Below, piece by piece: positions 15,665 to 23,969 of a stretch of 64,000 nucleotides of DNA. The DNA comes from Intestinimonas massiliensis (ex Afouda et al. 2020). GTDB taxonomy: Bacteria; Bacillota; Clostridia; Oscillospirales; Oscillospiraceae. The first letter of the stretch is position 1. Each line of letters opens with the position of its first letter. The translations under genes were made by a program, and so were the position numbers. The notes beneath the pieces were generated by a model. The model was not told the origin of the DNA. It ran no database searches and was given only the letters and a program-made list of their open reading frames with translations. Location of the stretch: assembly GCF_001244995.1 (NCBI RefSeq), contig NZ_LN869529.1, forward strand, positions 2,217,025 to 2,281,024. Direction: 5' to 3'.

Positions 15665-17799
15665 GCGCCCGCACCTCCCAATTCTGCCTCGGAGAGCTGC
15701 GAGCGCGCAATCTCCTGATAGGTCTTGCAGGTTTTCATCAGGGTCTCATGGTCCCCGATGCCGGCCACCTTCCCCTCGTCTAGCACCACGATCTGGTCGG
15801 CGTGGAGGATGGTGGAAATGCGCTGGGCCACGATGATGACGGCGGCGTCCGCCGTCTGCCGGGCCAGAGCCCGGCGGAGGACCACGTCGGTCTTGTAGTC
15901 CAGGGCGGAGAAGGAGTCGTCAAAGAGGAGCACCTTGGGCCGCTTGGCGATAGCCCGGGCGATGGAGAGCCGCTGCTTCTGCCCGCCGGACACGTTGGTG
16001 CCCCCCTGGGCGATGGGACTGTGGTAGCCCTCCGGCTTGGCGTCGATGAACTCGGCGGCCTGGGCCACCTCAGCGGCCCGGCGCATGTCCGCGTCGCTGA
16101 TGTCCGCCCCGCCGAACTTCAGGTTGGAGGCGATGTCCCCAGAGAACAGGACCCCCTTCTGGGGCACATAGCCCATCAGCGCGCGCAGCTTGTGCTGGCT
16201 CAGATCTCGGATGTCTACCCCGTCCAGGGTGATGCGGCCCTCGCTCACGTCGAAGAACCGGGGGATCAGGTTGATGAGGGTGGATTTGCCGCTGCCGGTG
16301 GAGCCAATGATGGCGGTGGTCTTGCCGGGCTCGGCGGTAAAGGTGATGTGTTCCAACACGTCCGCCTCGGCGTCCGGGTAGCGGAAGGATACGTCCTCAA
16401 AGGCCACCGCGCCGCGCCAGTCGGCGCGGCTGTCGTCTGCGGTCTGCACCCGGTCCCGGACGGTGGGCTGGGTACGCAGGACCTCGTCGATGCGCGCGGC
16501 GGCCACCCCTGCCCGGGGCAGGAAGACGGCGATCATGGAAATCATCAGGAAGGCCATGATGATGATCATCGTATACGTGATAAAGGCCATCATGTCCCCC
16601 ACCTGCATGGTGCCCAGATCGGCCCCGTGGGCACCGTTCCAGACGATGAGCACACTGACGCAATTCATGATCATCATCATGGCGGGCATCATGAAGGTCA
16701 TGCACCGACTGGTGAAGAGCTGGGTCCGCATCAGGTCCGTGCTGGCCTGGTCGAAGCGCTGCTCCTCGTGCTTCTCCCGGGAGAAGGCCCGGATCACGCT
16801 CAGGCCGGTGAGGATCTCCCGGCTGACCAGGTTGAGCCGGTCCACCAGCACCTGCATCTTCCGGAACCGGGGCAGGGCCAGGGCCATCAGCGCCACCACC
16901 ACAGCCAGAACGGCCCCCACGGCCACCCCGATGATCCAGCCCATGCCGGTGCGGGTGGTGGAGACCATGAGGATGCCGCCGATGCCCACAATGGGAGCGT
17001 AAAGCACCATGCGCAGCAGTAGGACAGCCACCATCTGGATCTGCTGGATGTCGTTGGTGGAGCGGGTGATGAGGGAGGCGGTGGAGAAGCGGTCAATCTC
17101 GGCGCTGCCGAAGGAGACCACCTTCTCAAACACCCGCCGGCGCAGATTCATGCCGATGCGGGCCGCCGCCCGGGAGGCCAGCAGGCCCGTCAGGATGGCG
17201 GCAGCCACCATCACCAGGGAGAGGGCCAGCATCCGTCCCCCGGTGGCCAGCAGATACCGGGTCTGGATGGCGCCCAGGTCCATGCCCAGGGCCTGGTACT
17301 CCTGCCGCACAAAGAGCACCGTTTTCTGCCGGCTCAGGGTCTCGGTCTCCTGGGGCAGCGCCTCCAGAAGCGCCAGGCCCGAGCCCGGGTCCGGCCCGCC
17401 GGAAGGGGCCCGCTCCGGCGGCTCCAGGCCGTATGTTTCGCTGATGGCCTGGAGCCTGGACAGCGCCAGAATGGGCTTTTCCAGAAGGCCCTCCAGCCGC
17501 TCGAGCTCCTCGGTGCTCCGATCCGCCAGGGTGTAGCTGCCGTCGGCCTCTTGGGTGTAGGCCCCCTCCAGCACAGCAATCTGGTCCGGGGTCATATAGG
17601 CTTCCAGCTCCCGCAGCGTCTCCCCCCGCATCCGGTAGGGCACGGCGTAGGCGATGCCCCCCTGCTGGATGCCCACGTCCACAATGTCCGACGTGTAGGT
17701 GGGCAGAGACAGGTCGCACCAGGCCTGCACGATGAGCAGCAGGACGATGAGCCCCACCGTCCACCCGGCGTCCTTCAGGTACTTGAACAATTGGATCAT
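15661..17799 (-). CDS. ABC transporter, fused permease-ATPase (first half-transporter)
   Basis: 712 residues, longer than usual (~580) because a ~100-residue extracytoplasmic insertion (about 60-165, rich in Glu/Gln) separates the first and second membrane helices. The ATPase domain has Walker A GSTGSGKST, signature VSGGQKQRL, Walker B VLLFDDSFSALD and AQRISTIL. The acidic residue after Walker B is Asp followed by Ser (DDS) rather than Glu, which marks a degenerate catalytic site, as in heterodimeric exporters. It is coupled by a 4-bp overlap to the MarR gene upstream and to the partner ABC gene downstream. Confidence 0.9.
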   Translation of the reverse strand: MIQLFKYLKDAGWTVGLIVLLLIVQAWCDLSLPTYTSDIVDVGIQQGGIAYAVPYRMRGETLRELEAYMTPDQIAVLEGAYTQEADGSYTLADRSTEELERLEGLLEKPILALSRLQAISETYGLEPPERAPSGGPDPGSGLALLEALPQETETLSRQKTVLFVRQEYQALGMDLGAIQTRYLLATGGRMLALSLVMVAAAILTGLLASRAAARIGMNLRRRVFEKVVSFGSAEIDRFSTASLITRSTNDIQQIQMVAVLLLRMVLYAPIVGIGGILMVSTTRTGMGWIIGVAVGAVLAVVVALMALALPRFRKMQVLVDRLNLVSREILTGLSVIRAFSREKHEEQRFDQASTDLMRTQLFTSRCMTFMMPAMMMIMNCVSVLIVWNGAHGADLGTMQVGDMMAFITYTMIIIMAFLMISMIAVFLPRAGVAAARIDEVLRTQPTVRDRVQTADDSRADWRGAVAFEDVSFRYPDAEADVLEHITFTAEPGKTTAIIGSTGSGKSTLINLIPRFFDVSEGRITLDGVDIRDLSQHKLRALMGYVPQKGVLFSGDIASNLKFGGADISDADMRRAAEVAQAAEFIDAKPEGYHSPIAQGGTNVSGGQKQRLSIARAIAKRPKVLLFDDSFSALDYKTDVVLRRALARQTADAAVIIVAQRISTILHADQIVVLDEGKVAGIGDHETLMKTCKTYQEIARSQLSEAELGGAGA

Positions 17800-18260
17800 G
17801 GCGTGTTCTCCTTTGCCCGTTCTTCGGTCATGACGTCGGCTAGGCGGTTCCACAGGCGGATGAGGGTCTCCATATCCTCCCGGCCCATGCGCTCCAGCAC
17901 CCGGCGGGTGTAGCCGTCCAGCTCGCGGATGGTGTCCGCCCGGGCGGCCTCTCCTGCCGGCGTGAGCATCACATAGGTGTTGCGCCGGTCGATCCGGTCC
18001 ACCGCCCGGTCCACCAGGCCCCGCTGTTCCAGGCCCCGCAGCATCCGGGACACCGCCGGCGGCGACACCCGCATCCGTCCCGCCAGCGCCGACACATACA
18101 CCCCCCGGTCCCCCGGGTGGCTCTGCATATGCTCGCGAATCTGGGACAGCGCGTAAAATTCCGCCCGGGTCAGCCCGCCGCCGGCCCAGTGCCAGCTTCG
18201 GTCCTGCCGGAAGCGGTGGATGGTCCGGATAAAGGCCTCCTGGAGCTCTGTGATCTCCAA
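17796..18260 (-). CDS. MarR-family transcriptional regulator
   Basis: 154 residues with a winged helix: LTRAEFYALSQIREH, then VSALAGRMRVSPPAVSRMLRGLEQRGLVDR (recognition helix) and RRNTYVMLTPAGEA (wing). The chosen start is TTG 18260, 7 bp after AGGGGG; an in-frame upstream ORF has no suitable site and would run over the promoter. It is first in an operon with two ABC half-transporters, to which it is coupled by ATGA. Repression of this exporter operon and release by a drug-like ligand is the likely role. Confidence 0.85.
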   Translation of the reverse strand: MEITELQEAFIRTIHRFRQDRSWHWAGGGLTRAEFYALSQIREHMQSHPGDRGVYVSALAGRMRVSPPAVSRMLRGLEQRGLVDRAVDRIDRRNTYVMLTPAGEAARADTIRELDGYTRRVLERMGREDMETLIRLWNRLADVMTEERAKENTP

Positions 18261-18284
18261 GTCGCATCCCCCTGTCTGTCTCAA

Positions 18285-18322
18285 ATCGTTAACTATGTTA
18301 GGAATGAAACGTGTTAAGATCA
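18285..18322 (-). promoter_or_regulatory. Candidate promoter/operator of the MarR-ABC operon
   Basis: On the minus strand TTAACA, 16-17 bp, then TAGTTA. The region contains TTAAC / GTTAA inverted words, which could be the MarR operator. Positions are approximate. Confidence 0.4.
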
Positions 18323-18358
18323 TAGCGCGCACGGCGGCTCCTGTCAACGGCAAACTGC

Positions 18359-18395
18359 ACAAAAAAAGACCGGCGCGGCTTTGCCGCGCCGGTCT
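18359..18395 (-). terminator. Terminator of the TetM-like/NYN gene
   Basis: 13-bp stem (AGACCGGCGCGGC / GCCGCGCCGGTCT) with a TTT loop, followed on the minus strand by seven T residues. A classical intrinsic terminator. Confidence 0.88.
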
Positions 18396-18410
18396 GACTG
18401 CGGGCCGCGT

Positions 18411-21080
18411 TCAGCCGCCGCCCCGCTCTCCGTCCCGCCGCTCGGCCGCCCGGTGCAAGGCGGACTCCACCGTCCGGGACTTCTCCCGGCGGTTGTTCCG
18501 GGCCAGGACGGCGGAGATCTGCCCCTCCACCTGTTCCACCTCCGCCTTGAAGGCGCCGGCCGACAGGCGCAGGGCCCCATGGCCCAGGATGATGAGCTGC
18601 TCGGCCCCGTCGGAGGTGGCCACCCGCACCCGGTGCTTTTTTCCCAGCTCGTAGGTGGTCTTTTCAATGTAGGCGTCGGCGGTCTCGGCCTCCTTGGTGT
18701 AGACCACGTAGATGTTGTGGTATTTCACCACCTCTCCCAGGCTGCGGGGCACCTTATAGGCGTCAAAGACCAGGATCACCTCGCACCTGCGAAAACCCTG
18801 ATAGTTGCTCAGCAGGTCCATTAAAAGCTGCCGGGCGGCGTCCAGGCTGTCCCGGGCCACAGTCTGGAGCTCATCCCAGGCGAAGATGATGTTGTACCCA
18901 TCCACCAGCAGGTACTCCGGCCCCGCCTGGCGGGCCTGGATGGCGTAATGCTCCCCGTCCAGGCTGGTGCGGGCGGGCTTTTTGGCGGGCTGGAAGGCCC
19001 GGGGCTCCACCTTTCCGTAAGTCCGCTCAAAGATGGCCTGGAGCTCCTTGTCCCGGGCCAGGGAATCGGCATAGGTCCTCCGCTGCGCCGGGGCAGGTTT
19101 TTCCCCCTCCGGCCCTGTTTCTCCCAGCCGCAGGCCGCTGTCCACATGGGCACGGGCCTTCACCTGGTTCCAGGGGACGGCGAAGCCCGCCCCGTGATCG
19201 CAGAACACCGAGTCCGCCGGATTGTCCAGGTCCCGCCGGGGGTCGTAGCCGGACTCCGCCACGACCCGCTCCTGTTCCCGGCAGGGCTCGTACCCCTTCA
19301 GGGTGCAAAACAGCCGTCCCCGGCCCCGGGTGTAGGCCGCCACCTCCCGGGCGTAGTCCCGCATCCCCGCCACCGGCGCCGCGCCGGTGAGCAGAGCGTC
19401 CTGACCCAGGATCTCGGGGGGCGAGGCGTCGCCCCCCATCCGCTGCACGTCGGACAGCCCCCGGCCCACGCTCTCGGCGGGGACCTCCAGCCGGAAGTCG
19501 TACCATGGCTCCAGCAGGATACTCTCGGCCTCCATCAGGCCCTGCCGCACCGCCCGATAGGTGGCCTGGCGGAAATCGCCCCCCTCGGTGTGCTTCTGGT
19601 GGGCCCGCCCCGCCGTCAGTGTGATCTTCAGGTCGGTGACGGGTGCGCCGGTGAGCACCCCCACATGCTCCTTTTCCTCCAGGTGGGTGAGAATCAGCCG
19701 CTGCCAGCTACGGTCCAGCGCGTCCTCCGGGCACCGGGAGGCGAAGTGCAGACCGCTGCCCCGCTCCCCCGGCTCCAGCAGCAGGTGGACCTCGGCATAG
19801 TGCCGCAGGGGTTCATAGTGGCCCACGCCCTCCACCGGGGCGGCGATGGTCTCCCGGTAGACGATGTTCCCCGGGCCGAAGCCCACCTCCAGCCCAAAGC
19901 GATCGGCGATCAGCCGCCGGAGGATCTCCAGCTGCACCTCGCCCATGAGCTGAATATGGATCTCCCGGAGCTGCTCGTTCCAGGCGATGTGGAGCTGGGG
20001 GTCCTCCTCCTCCAGCAGCCGCAGCCGGCCCAGCACTCCGTGGACGTCACACCCCTCGGGCAGCAGCACCTGATAGGTCAGCACCGGCTCCAGCACCGGA
20101 GGCTCGGAGGCCCAGGCGCTGCCCAGTCCCTGTCCGGGCCGGGTGTGACTCAGGCCGGCCACGGCGCACACCGTCCCCGCCGGGACCTCCTCCGCCGTCT
20201 GGAACCGCGCCCCGGAGTAGATGCGGATCTGGTCCGCCTTCTCTTCCCAGGCCTGGTCCTCGCGCAGGCCGGGCCGCCGGTTGGTCAGCAGGCTCTTGAC
20301 CCGCAGACTGCCCCCTGTAACCTTGAGATAGGTCAGCCGCACACCCTGGGCGTCCCGGGCGATCTTGTAGACCTTGGCCCCGAACTCCGCCGGACGGACC
20401 GGTCTAGGGGCGTACCGCTCCAGCCCCCGGAGAAGTTCCTCCACCCCCTCCAGCTTCAGGGCCGAGCCAAACCAGCAGGGGAAGAGCTTCCGCCCGGCCG
20501 TCAGGGCGGCGATCTGCTCATCCGCTATCGTCCCCCGGTCCAGGTAGCCGTTCAGGGCGACCTCGTCGCACATGGCCACGTCTTCCAGCAGGGCCTCCCG
20601 GTCCCGCCCCGGCCCGAAATCCACGCAGCCCTCCCCCAACCGCCCCCGCAGCTCGGCCAGCAGTCGGCCCCGATCCGCACCCGCCAGGTCCATTTTGTTG
20701 ACGAACAGGAAGGTGGGGATGCCATAGCGCTCCAGCAGCCGCCACAGGGTGAGGGTGTGCCCCTGTACCCCGTCGGTGCCGCTGACCACCAGAATGGCGC
20801 AGTCCAGCACCTGGAGGGTGCGCTCCATCTCGGCGGAGAAATCCACGTGCCCCGGCGTGTCCAGCAGGGTGACCTCCACCCCCTCCAGGGGGAGCACCGC
20901 CTGTTTGGAAAAGATGGTGATGCCCCGCTCCCGCTCCAGCGGTTCGGTGTCCAGAAAGGCGTCCTGGTGATCCACCCGCCCCAGCTTTTTCAGCCGCCCG
21001 CTGTGGTAGAGCAGGGCCTCCGACAGGGTGGTCTTTCCCGCATCTACATGGGCCAATATCCCTACGGCCAGTTTTTTCAT
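18411..21080 (-). CDS. TetM/EF-G-like translation GTPase fused to a C-terminal NYN (YacP-type) nuclease domain
   Basis: 889 residues. The N-terminal ~650 residues match ribosomal-protection/EF-G-type GTPases: G1 AHVDAGKTT (10-18), RGIT switch I (52-55), DTPGHVDF (74-81), NKMD (128-131), then EF-G domains II-V (LKGYEPC near the end of domain V). The domain IV loop that in Tet(M) reads YYSPVSTPADFR is RAHQKHTEGGDFR here, so the residues that displace tetracycline are absent. After a charged linker, residues ~720-870 form a NYN/PIN-like domain (LLVDGYNIIFAWDEL, VILVFDAYKV, ADAYIEKTT, VRVATSDGAEQLIILG) similar to YacP/Rae1, a ribosome-associated endonuclease in Bacillus. A factor that binds stalled ribosomes and cuts mRNA is a reasonable inference. 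GAGGAAG precedes the ATG at 21080. Confidence 0.87.
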   Translation of the reverse strand: MKKLAVGILAHVDAGKTTLSEALLYHSGRLKKLGRVDHQDAFLDTEPLERERGITIFSKQAVLPLEGVEVTLLDTPGHVDFSAEMERTLQVLDCAILVVSGTDGVQGHTLTLWRLLERYGIPTFLFVNKMDLAGADRGRLLAELRGRLGEGCVDFGPGRDREALLEDVAMCDEVALNGYLDRGTIADEQIAALTAGRKLFPCWFGSALKLEGVEELLRGLERYAPRPVRPAEFGAKVYKIARDAQGVRLTYLKVTGGSLRVKSLLTNRRPGLREDQAWEEKADQIRIYSGARFQTAEEVPAGTVCAVAGLSHTRPGQGLGSAWASEPPVLEPVLTYQVLLPEGCDVHGVLGRLRLLEEEDPQLHIAWNEQLREIHIQLMGEVQLEILRRLIADRFGLEVGFGPGNIVYRETIAAPVEGVGHYEPLRHYAEVHLLLEPGERGSGLHFASRCPEDALDRSWQRLILTHLEEKEHVGVLTGAPVTDLKITLTAGRAHQKHTEGGDFRQATYRAVRQGLMEAESILLEPWYDFRLEVPAESVGRGLSDVQRMGGDASPPEILGQDALLTGAAPVAGMRDYAREVAAYTRGRGRLFCTLKGYEPCREQERVVAESGYDPRRDLDNPADSVFCDHGAGFAVPWNQVKARAHVDSGLRLGETGPEGEKPAPAQRRTYADSLARDKELQAIFERTYGKVEPRAFQPAKKPARTSLDGEHYAIQARQAGPEYLLVDGYNIIFAWDELQTVARDSLDAARQLLMDLLSNYQGFRRCEVILVFDAYKVPRSLGEVVKYHNIYVVYTKEAETADAYIEKTTYELGKKHRVRVATSDGAEQLIILGHGALRLSAGAFKAEVEQVEGQISAVLARNNRREKSRTVESALHRAAERRDGERGGG

Positions 21081-21360
21081 ATCCGCTTCCTCAAATGCAA
21101 AATCTCGTTTGCAGTATTGTACCACAGTTTTGCCGTACAGGATAGCGCTCTCCCCGTTTTGACTTCTGCCGGGCCGCTCCATTTTTGAAGTCTCTGCTTT
21201 ACTTATACTCTATATTTTGTGTTTTATTTCTTGCAGATACAATATTTGGTTATTTTGCAAAAATTCCTCTCCAAATTTTGTGTAAAAAACGTATTTCATT
21301 TTTGTATCGGTCCTATATAATATGATTCTGTAAGTAAATTACAAAAAAGGAAGTGGATTT

Positions 21361-21573
21361 ATGGCCCCGCCACATTATGAGATGGTCTCCCAGCAGTATG
21401 ATGAGCTCTGCACGGTATACGGTATGATCTGTTCTGTGGACGGTCTCGCGGCGGAGACGTGCGGAGACATCTCAAGCAACGCCGGACTGGTGGGAAAAAT
21501 GGTGGAACTGTTCAATCTGTGCGAGCTCCCGCCGGATCGAATGAAGCGCGTTATCATCGACCTGCTCCCTTAG
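21361..21573 (+). CDS. Small hypothetical protein, 70 aa
   Basis: No family recognised with confidence. Acidic, soluble-looking, with three Cys. AAGGAAGTG lies just before the ATG, a TATAAT box lies at 21316-21321, and an intrinsic terminator follows 9 bp after the stop. All of this supports a real monocistronic gene. The 280-bp region upstream (21081-21360) is strikingly AT-rich relative to its surroundings and holds no other gene. Confidence 0.65.
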   Translation: MAPPHYEMVSQQYDELCTVYGMICSVDGLAAETCGDISSNAGLVGKMVELFNLCELPPDRMKRVIIDLLP

Positions 21574-21581
21574 ACCGCAGA

Positions 21582-21613
21582 GCACCGGGCCCAGACGGGC
21601 CCGGTGCCTTTTT
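21582..21613 (+). terminator. Terminator of the 70-aa gene
   Basis: 11-bp stem GCACCGGGCCC / GGGCCCGGTGC with AGAC loop and TTTTT tract. Confidence 0.88.
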
Positions 21614-21694
21614 GACTGTTTGGTGGCTCGTTCGTCCCCCGCACACGCCCGGCGGGGCTGGCATAGCATGGGATAGCATATGGGAGGTGCGTCC

Positions 21695-22354
21695 ATGAAC
21701 GAATCATGCTTAAATATCGGGGACCAGGCCCCTGCGTTTACCGCAGCCACCACCTTTGGGCCGGTCAGCCTCAGCGATTACCAGGGGAAATGGGTGATCC
21801 TTTTCTCTCATCCCGGCGACTTCACGCCGGTCTGCACCACAGAATTCATTGCATTTGCCAAGGCGCAGCCACAGTTCGAGGCCCTCAACGCGCAGCTGCT
21901 GGGTCTGAGCATCGACAGCTCGGCCTCTCATCTGGCCTGGGTGTACGCCATCTACGCCGCCACAGGGGTCCAGGTCCCCTTTCCGGTCATTGCCGACCGG
22001 GATGGGAGCATCGCCCGTCTGTACGGAATGATCGCCCCCAACGCCAGCACGCAGGAAACGGTCCGGAATGTATTCTTCATCGACCCGGAGCAGACCGTGC
22101 GCGCCATTCTCGTCTATCCCCTCACCAACGGGCGCAGCATCCCGGAGATCCTGCGTCTATTGGCCGCGCTTCAGGCCACGGATCAAGATCACGTGGTCAC
22201 CCCCGCAAACTGGCAGCCGGGCCAGCCTGCCATGGTTCCTCCCCCCAAGACCTACGAGGGGCTCTTGGAGCGGCAGGCCAAGCCCAATCCTCAGGGCCTG
22301 GAGTGCCGGGACTGGTATCTGTGTTACCGGCAGATGCCGCCGACCCAGGACTAG
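21695..22354 (+). CDS. Peroxiredoxin (Prx6/1-Cys-like AhpC/TSA family)
   Basis: 219 residues. The thioredoxin fold carries the peroxidatic motif PGDFTPVCTTE with C47 and a C-terminal Prx6 extension. Two more Cys occur in LECRDWYLC at the C-terminus, at the place where archaeal Prx6-type enzymes carry their resolving and third cysteines, so a 2-Cys-like cycle is possible. It reduces hydrogen and organic peroxides in the cytoplasm. The start at 21695 is chosen because the in-frame ATG at 21680 is itself part of the GGAGGTG site. It is followed by a long palindrome. Confidence 0.9.
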   Translation: MNESCLNIGDQAPAFTAATTFGPVSLSDYQGKWVILFSHPGDFTPVCTTEFIAFAKAQPQFEALNAQLLGLSIDSSASHLAWVYAIYAATGVQVPFPVIADRDGSIARLYGMIAPNASTQETVRNVFFIDPEQTVRAILVYPLTNGRSIPEILRLLAALQATDQDHVVTPANWQPGQPAMVPPPKTYEGLLERQAKPNPQGLECRDWYLCYRQMPPTQD

Positions 22355-22380
22355 CGGCAAGCGCCCGCCTCCGCCCGCGC

Positions 22381-22422
22381 TGTGAAAGGCCGCGGCCCCA
22401 ATTGGGGCCGCGGCCTTTCACA
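22381..22422. terminator. 42-bp perfect palindrome, probable terminator hairpin
   Basis: Perfect two-fold symmetry, TGTGAAAGGCCGCGGCCCCA plus its complement with no spacer, 27 bp after the peroxiredoxin stop. No T tract follows, so it may stabilise 3' ends rather than terminate alone. Confidence 0.6.
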
Positions 22423-22586
22423 GAAATTTGGAAAGAGAAAAGAGGATGAAAGGAAGAGGATCTTGGCTGCCTGGCTAAACCTAGGATAGCCCATTTCCGC
22501 CTAAAATGGATGACTTGGCTTTGAACGAACTGTAAAGGATTTGTAAACCGCAGTCAAAGTCGGCACGGAATTATTTTCTCTGATTC

Positions 22587-22615
22587 TTGTCATCTCTCTC
22601 AAAACCTGCTATACT
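22587..22615 (+). promoter_or_regulatory. Promoter of small GNAT gene
   Basis: TTGTCA and TATACT with 17-bp spacing, ending 18 bp before the ATG at 22634. Confidence 0.7.
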
Positions 22616-22633
22616 GGCCCCGAGGTGAACAAT

Positions 22634-22909
22634 ATGGATTTCCAGCATGAGAAAGGCCGTATTTTTGCGCTTGATGCAGACGGCAAGCTTCTGGCAGAGG
22701 TGACGTTCCCGGCTGAAAACGGCGTGGCCACGATCACGCATACCTTTGTGGACGACTCCCTCCGCGGTCAGGGCGTGGCATCTCAAATTCTGGCAGAGGC
22801 CGCCGAGCAGATCCGCGCCTCTGGACTGCGCATGAACGCGACCTGCCACGTCGCCGCCAAGTGGATCGCCAAGCATACGGAGTTCTCCGATCTGACCACC
22901 GCCCCCTGA
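22634..22909 (+). CDS. Small GNAT-type acetyltransferase (YjdJ/NATD1-like)
   Basis: 91 residues, the compact GNAT form. The core is present: AEVTFPAENGVATITHTFVDDSLRGQGVASQILAEA, shown here in parts (ITHTFVDDSLRGQGVA with the acetyl-CoA loop RGQGVA), then CHVAAKWIAKH. Family members of this size acetylate unknown small molecules or proteins. GAGGTG is 6 bp before the ATG at 22634; the GTG inside that site is a less likely start. Confidence 0.82.
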   Translation: MDFQHEKGRIFALDADGKLLAEVTFPAENGVATITHTFVDDSLRGQGVASQILAEAAEQIRASGLRMNATCHVAAKWIAKHTEFSDLTTAP

Positions 22910-23094
22910 CCGGGGCGGTTTTCTTTTTGCAGGGCTGTTTTTCTGTTCCGGACCCGAACGGCCGCCCGGCAGCCTGTTTTTCCACCCACATCGGGCAGGA
23001 AGGGGGGATATGGGCTGGTCCCGCCGCCCCTGGTTCTGTCTCCAATCGCCCCCGGCCGACATATCCTATCATATATCCATAGGAGGTGCCGAGC

Positions 23095-23511
23095 ATGATC
23101 ATGCAGGCTGTTGTAATTGAAGTGCAGTGGGGGCGCCTGCTCGTACTGGACCTGGATGCACGACAGAGAGTCCTTGTCAACACACCGGATGCGTCCCGGT
23201 TTCGTCCCGGAGATACCATTCGTATCTGGTATGACGGCGTGATGACCGCCAGCATACCGCCGCAGATCAACGCATGGGGGATCGCCGCGATGCCGCCCCA
23301 TGAATTCCCGCCCACCTTGCCTCCGCCTGGAGCAGGTCCGCCGGTCGTGTGCCCGCCCAATGGCTGCCTACCGGCGGTGCGCCCACCGGTGATCTTTCCG
23401 CCCGTCATATGGCCGCCCGTCCTCTTCCCGCCGGTGGTGCACCCGCCCCGTCCACCTGTGCGCCCGCCGTTCAGGCCCCGTCCGCCCCGTCCCAGGGGCA
23501 GGCCCAGGTGA
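23095..23511 (+). CDS. Hypothetical protein with OB-like N-terminus and proline-rich PPV tail
   Basis: 138 residues. Residues 1-60 look like a small beta-barrel domain (MIMQAVVIEVQWGRLLVLDL, GDTIRIWYDGVMTASIPPQI) similar in style to DUF3221-type small domains. From residue ~65 the protein becomes a proline-rich tail of repeated PPV-aromatic units (PPVIFPPVIWPPVLFPPVV) and ends in an Arg/Pro stretch. AGGAGGTG is 6 bp before the ATG. No signal peptide is seen. The function is unknown; the tail could mediate multivalent binding. Confidence 0.65.
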   Translation: MIMQAVVIEVQWGRLLVLDLDARQRVLVNTPDASRFRPGDTIRIWYDGVMTASIPPQINAWGIAAMPPHEFPPTLPPPGAGPPVVCPPNGCLPAVRPPVIFPPVIWPPVLFPPVVHPPRPPVRPPFRPRPPRPRGRPR

Positions 23512-23547
23512 CGCCAGTCTCCCCCTGGGGGGGCATTTACTACATGC

Positions 23548-23584
23548 AAAAAACACCTGAAATCTTCGATTTCAGGTGTTTTTT
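23548..23584. terminator. Bidirectional terminator between the proline-rich gene and the tRNA operon
   Basis: 17-bp arms AAAAAACACCTGAAATC and GATTTCAGGTGTTTTTT around a TTC loop. It has T runs on both strands, ending the tRNA-Met-Glu-Val transcript from the minus strand. Confidence 0.9.
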
Positions 23585-23586
23585 GT

Positions 23587-23662
23587 TGGTGGAGACAACA
23601 GAACTCGAATCTGTGACCTCTCGCGTGTGAGGCGAGCGCTCTACCAGCTGAGCTATGCCTCC
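23587..23662 (-). tRNA. tRNA-Val (CAC)
   Basis: 76-nt cloverleaf with GGAGGCA/TGTCTCC acceptor stem, GTTCGA-type T loop and encoded CCA. The anticodon loop CTCACAC gives anticodon CAC. Confidence 0.93.
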
Positions 23663-23696
23663 ATGTCTGCCCCTGGTGTCGTTCCCCGTATGGGGT

Positions 23697-23771
23697 TGGT
23701 GACCCGTACGAGACTCGAACTCGTGTTACCGCCGTGAAAGGGCGGTGTCTTAACCACTTGACCAACGGGCC
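23697..23771 (-). tRNA. tRNA-Glu (TTC)
   Basis: 75-nt cloverleaf with encoded CCA. The anticodon loop CTTTCAC gives TTC. It is the middle gene of the Met-Glu-Val operon. Confidence 0.93.
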
Positions 23772-23793
23772 ATGCTGCAGCACATCGGCTGCA

Positions 23794-23870
23794 TGGTAGC
23801 GGCACCTGGATTTGAACCGGGGACACCGCGGGTATGAACCGCGTGCTCTAGCCAACTGAGCTATGCCGCC
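23794..23870 (-). tRNA. tRNA-Met (CAT), elongator
   Basis: 77-nt cloverleaf beginning GGCGGCATAGC with encoded CCA and loop TTCATAC (anticodon CAT). The acceptor and D-arm sequence resemble elongator Met rather than the lysidine-modified Ile2 tRNA, which is found at 63159-63235. Confidence 0.88.
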
Positions 23871-23901
23871 AAATGGGCTCTGTCCAAACAGGGCAAGAGT
23901 T

Positions 23902-23930
23902 AGTATACCCGATTTCGCCTGACTTGTCAA
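23902..23930 (-). promoter_or_regulatory. Consensus promoter of the Met-Glu-Val tRNA operon
   Basis: On the minus strand TTGACA, 17 bp, TATACT: a near-perfect sigma-A promoter 31 bp from the first tRNA. Confidence 0.88.
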
Positions 23931-23969
23931 CATTTTTCTGGAGAAATTCTCGGGTTTTTGGGCAGCCGT

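Noticed and set aside
18411..21080. Tetracycline resistance gene tet(M)-like
   Set aside because: The SPV loop residues needed for drug displacement are replaced and a nuclease domain is attached, so resistance should not be claimed.
23587..23870. tRNA cluster near 23.6 kb as a second integration site
   Set aside because: No integrase, no partial tRNA copy and no direct repeat of its 3' ends was found nearby.
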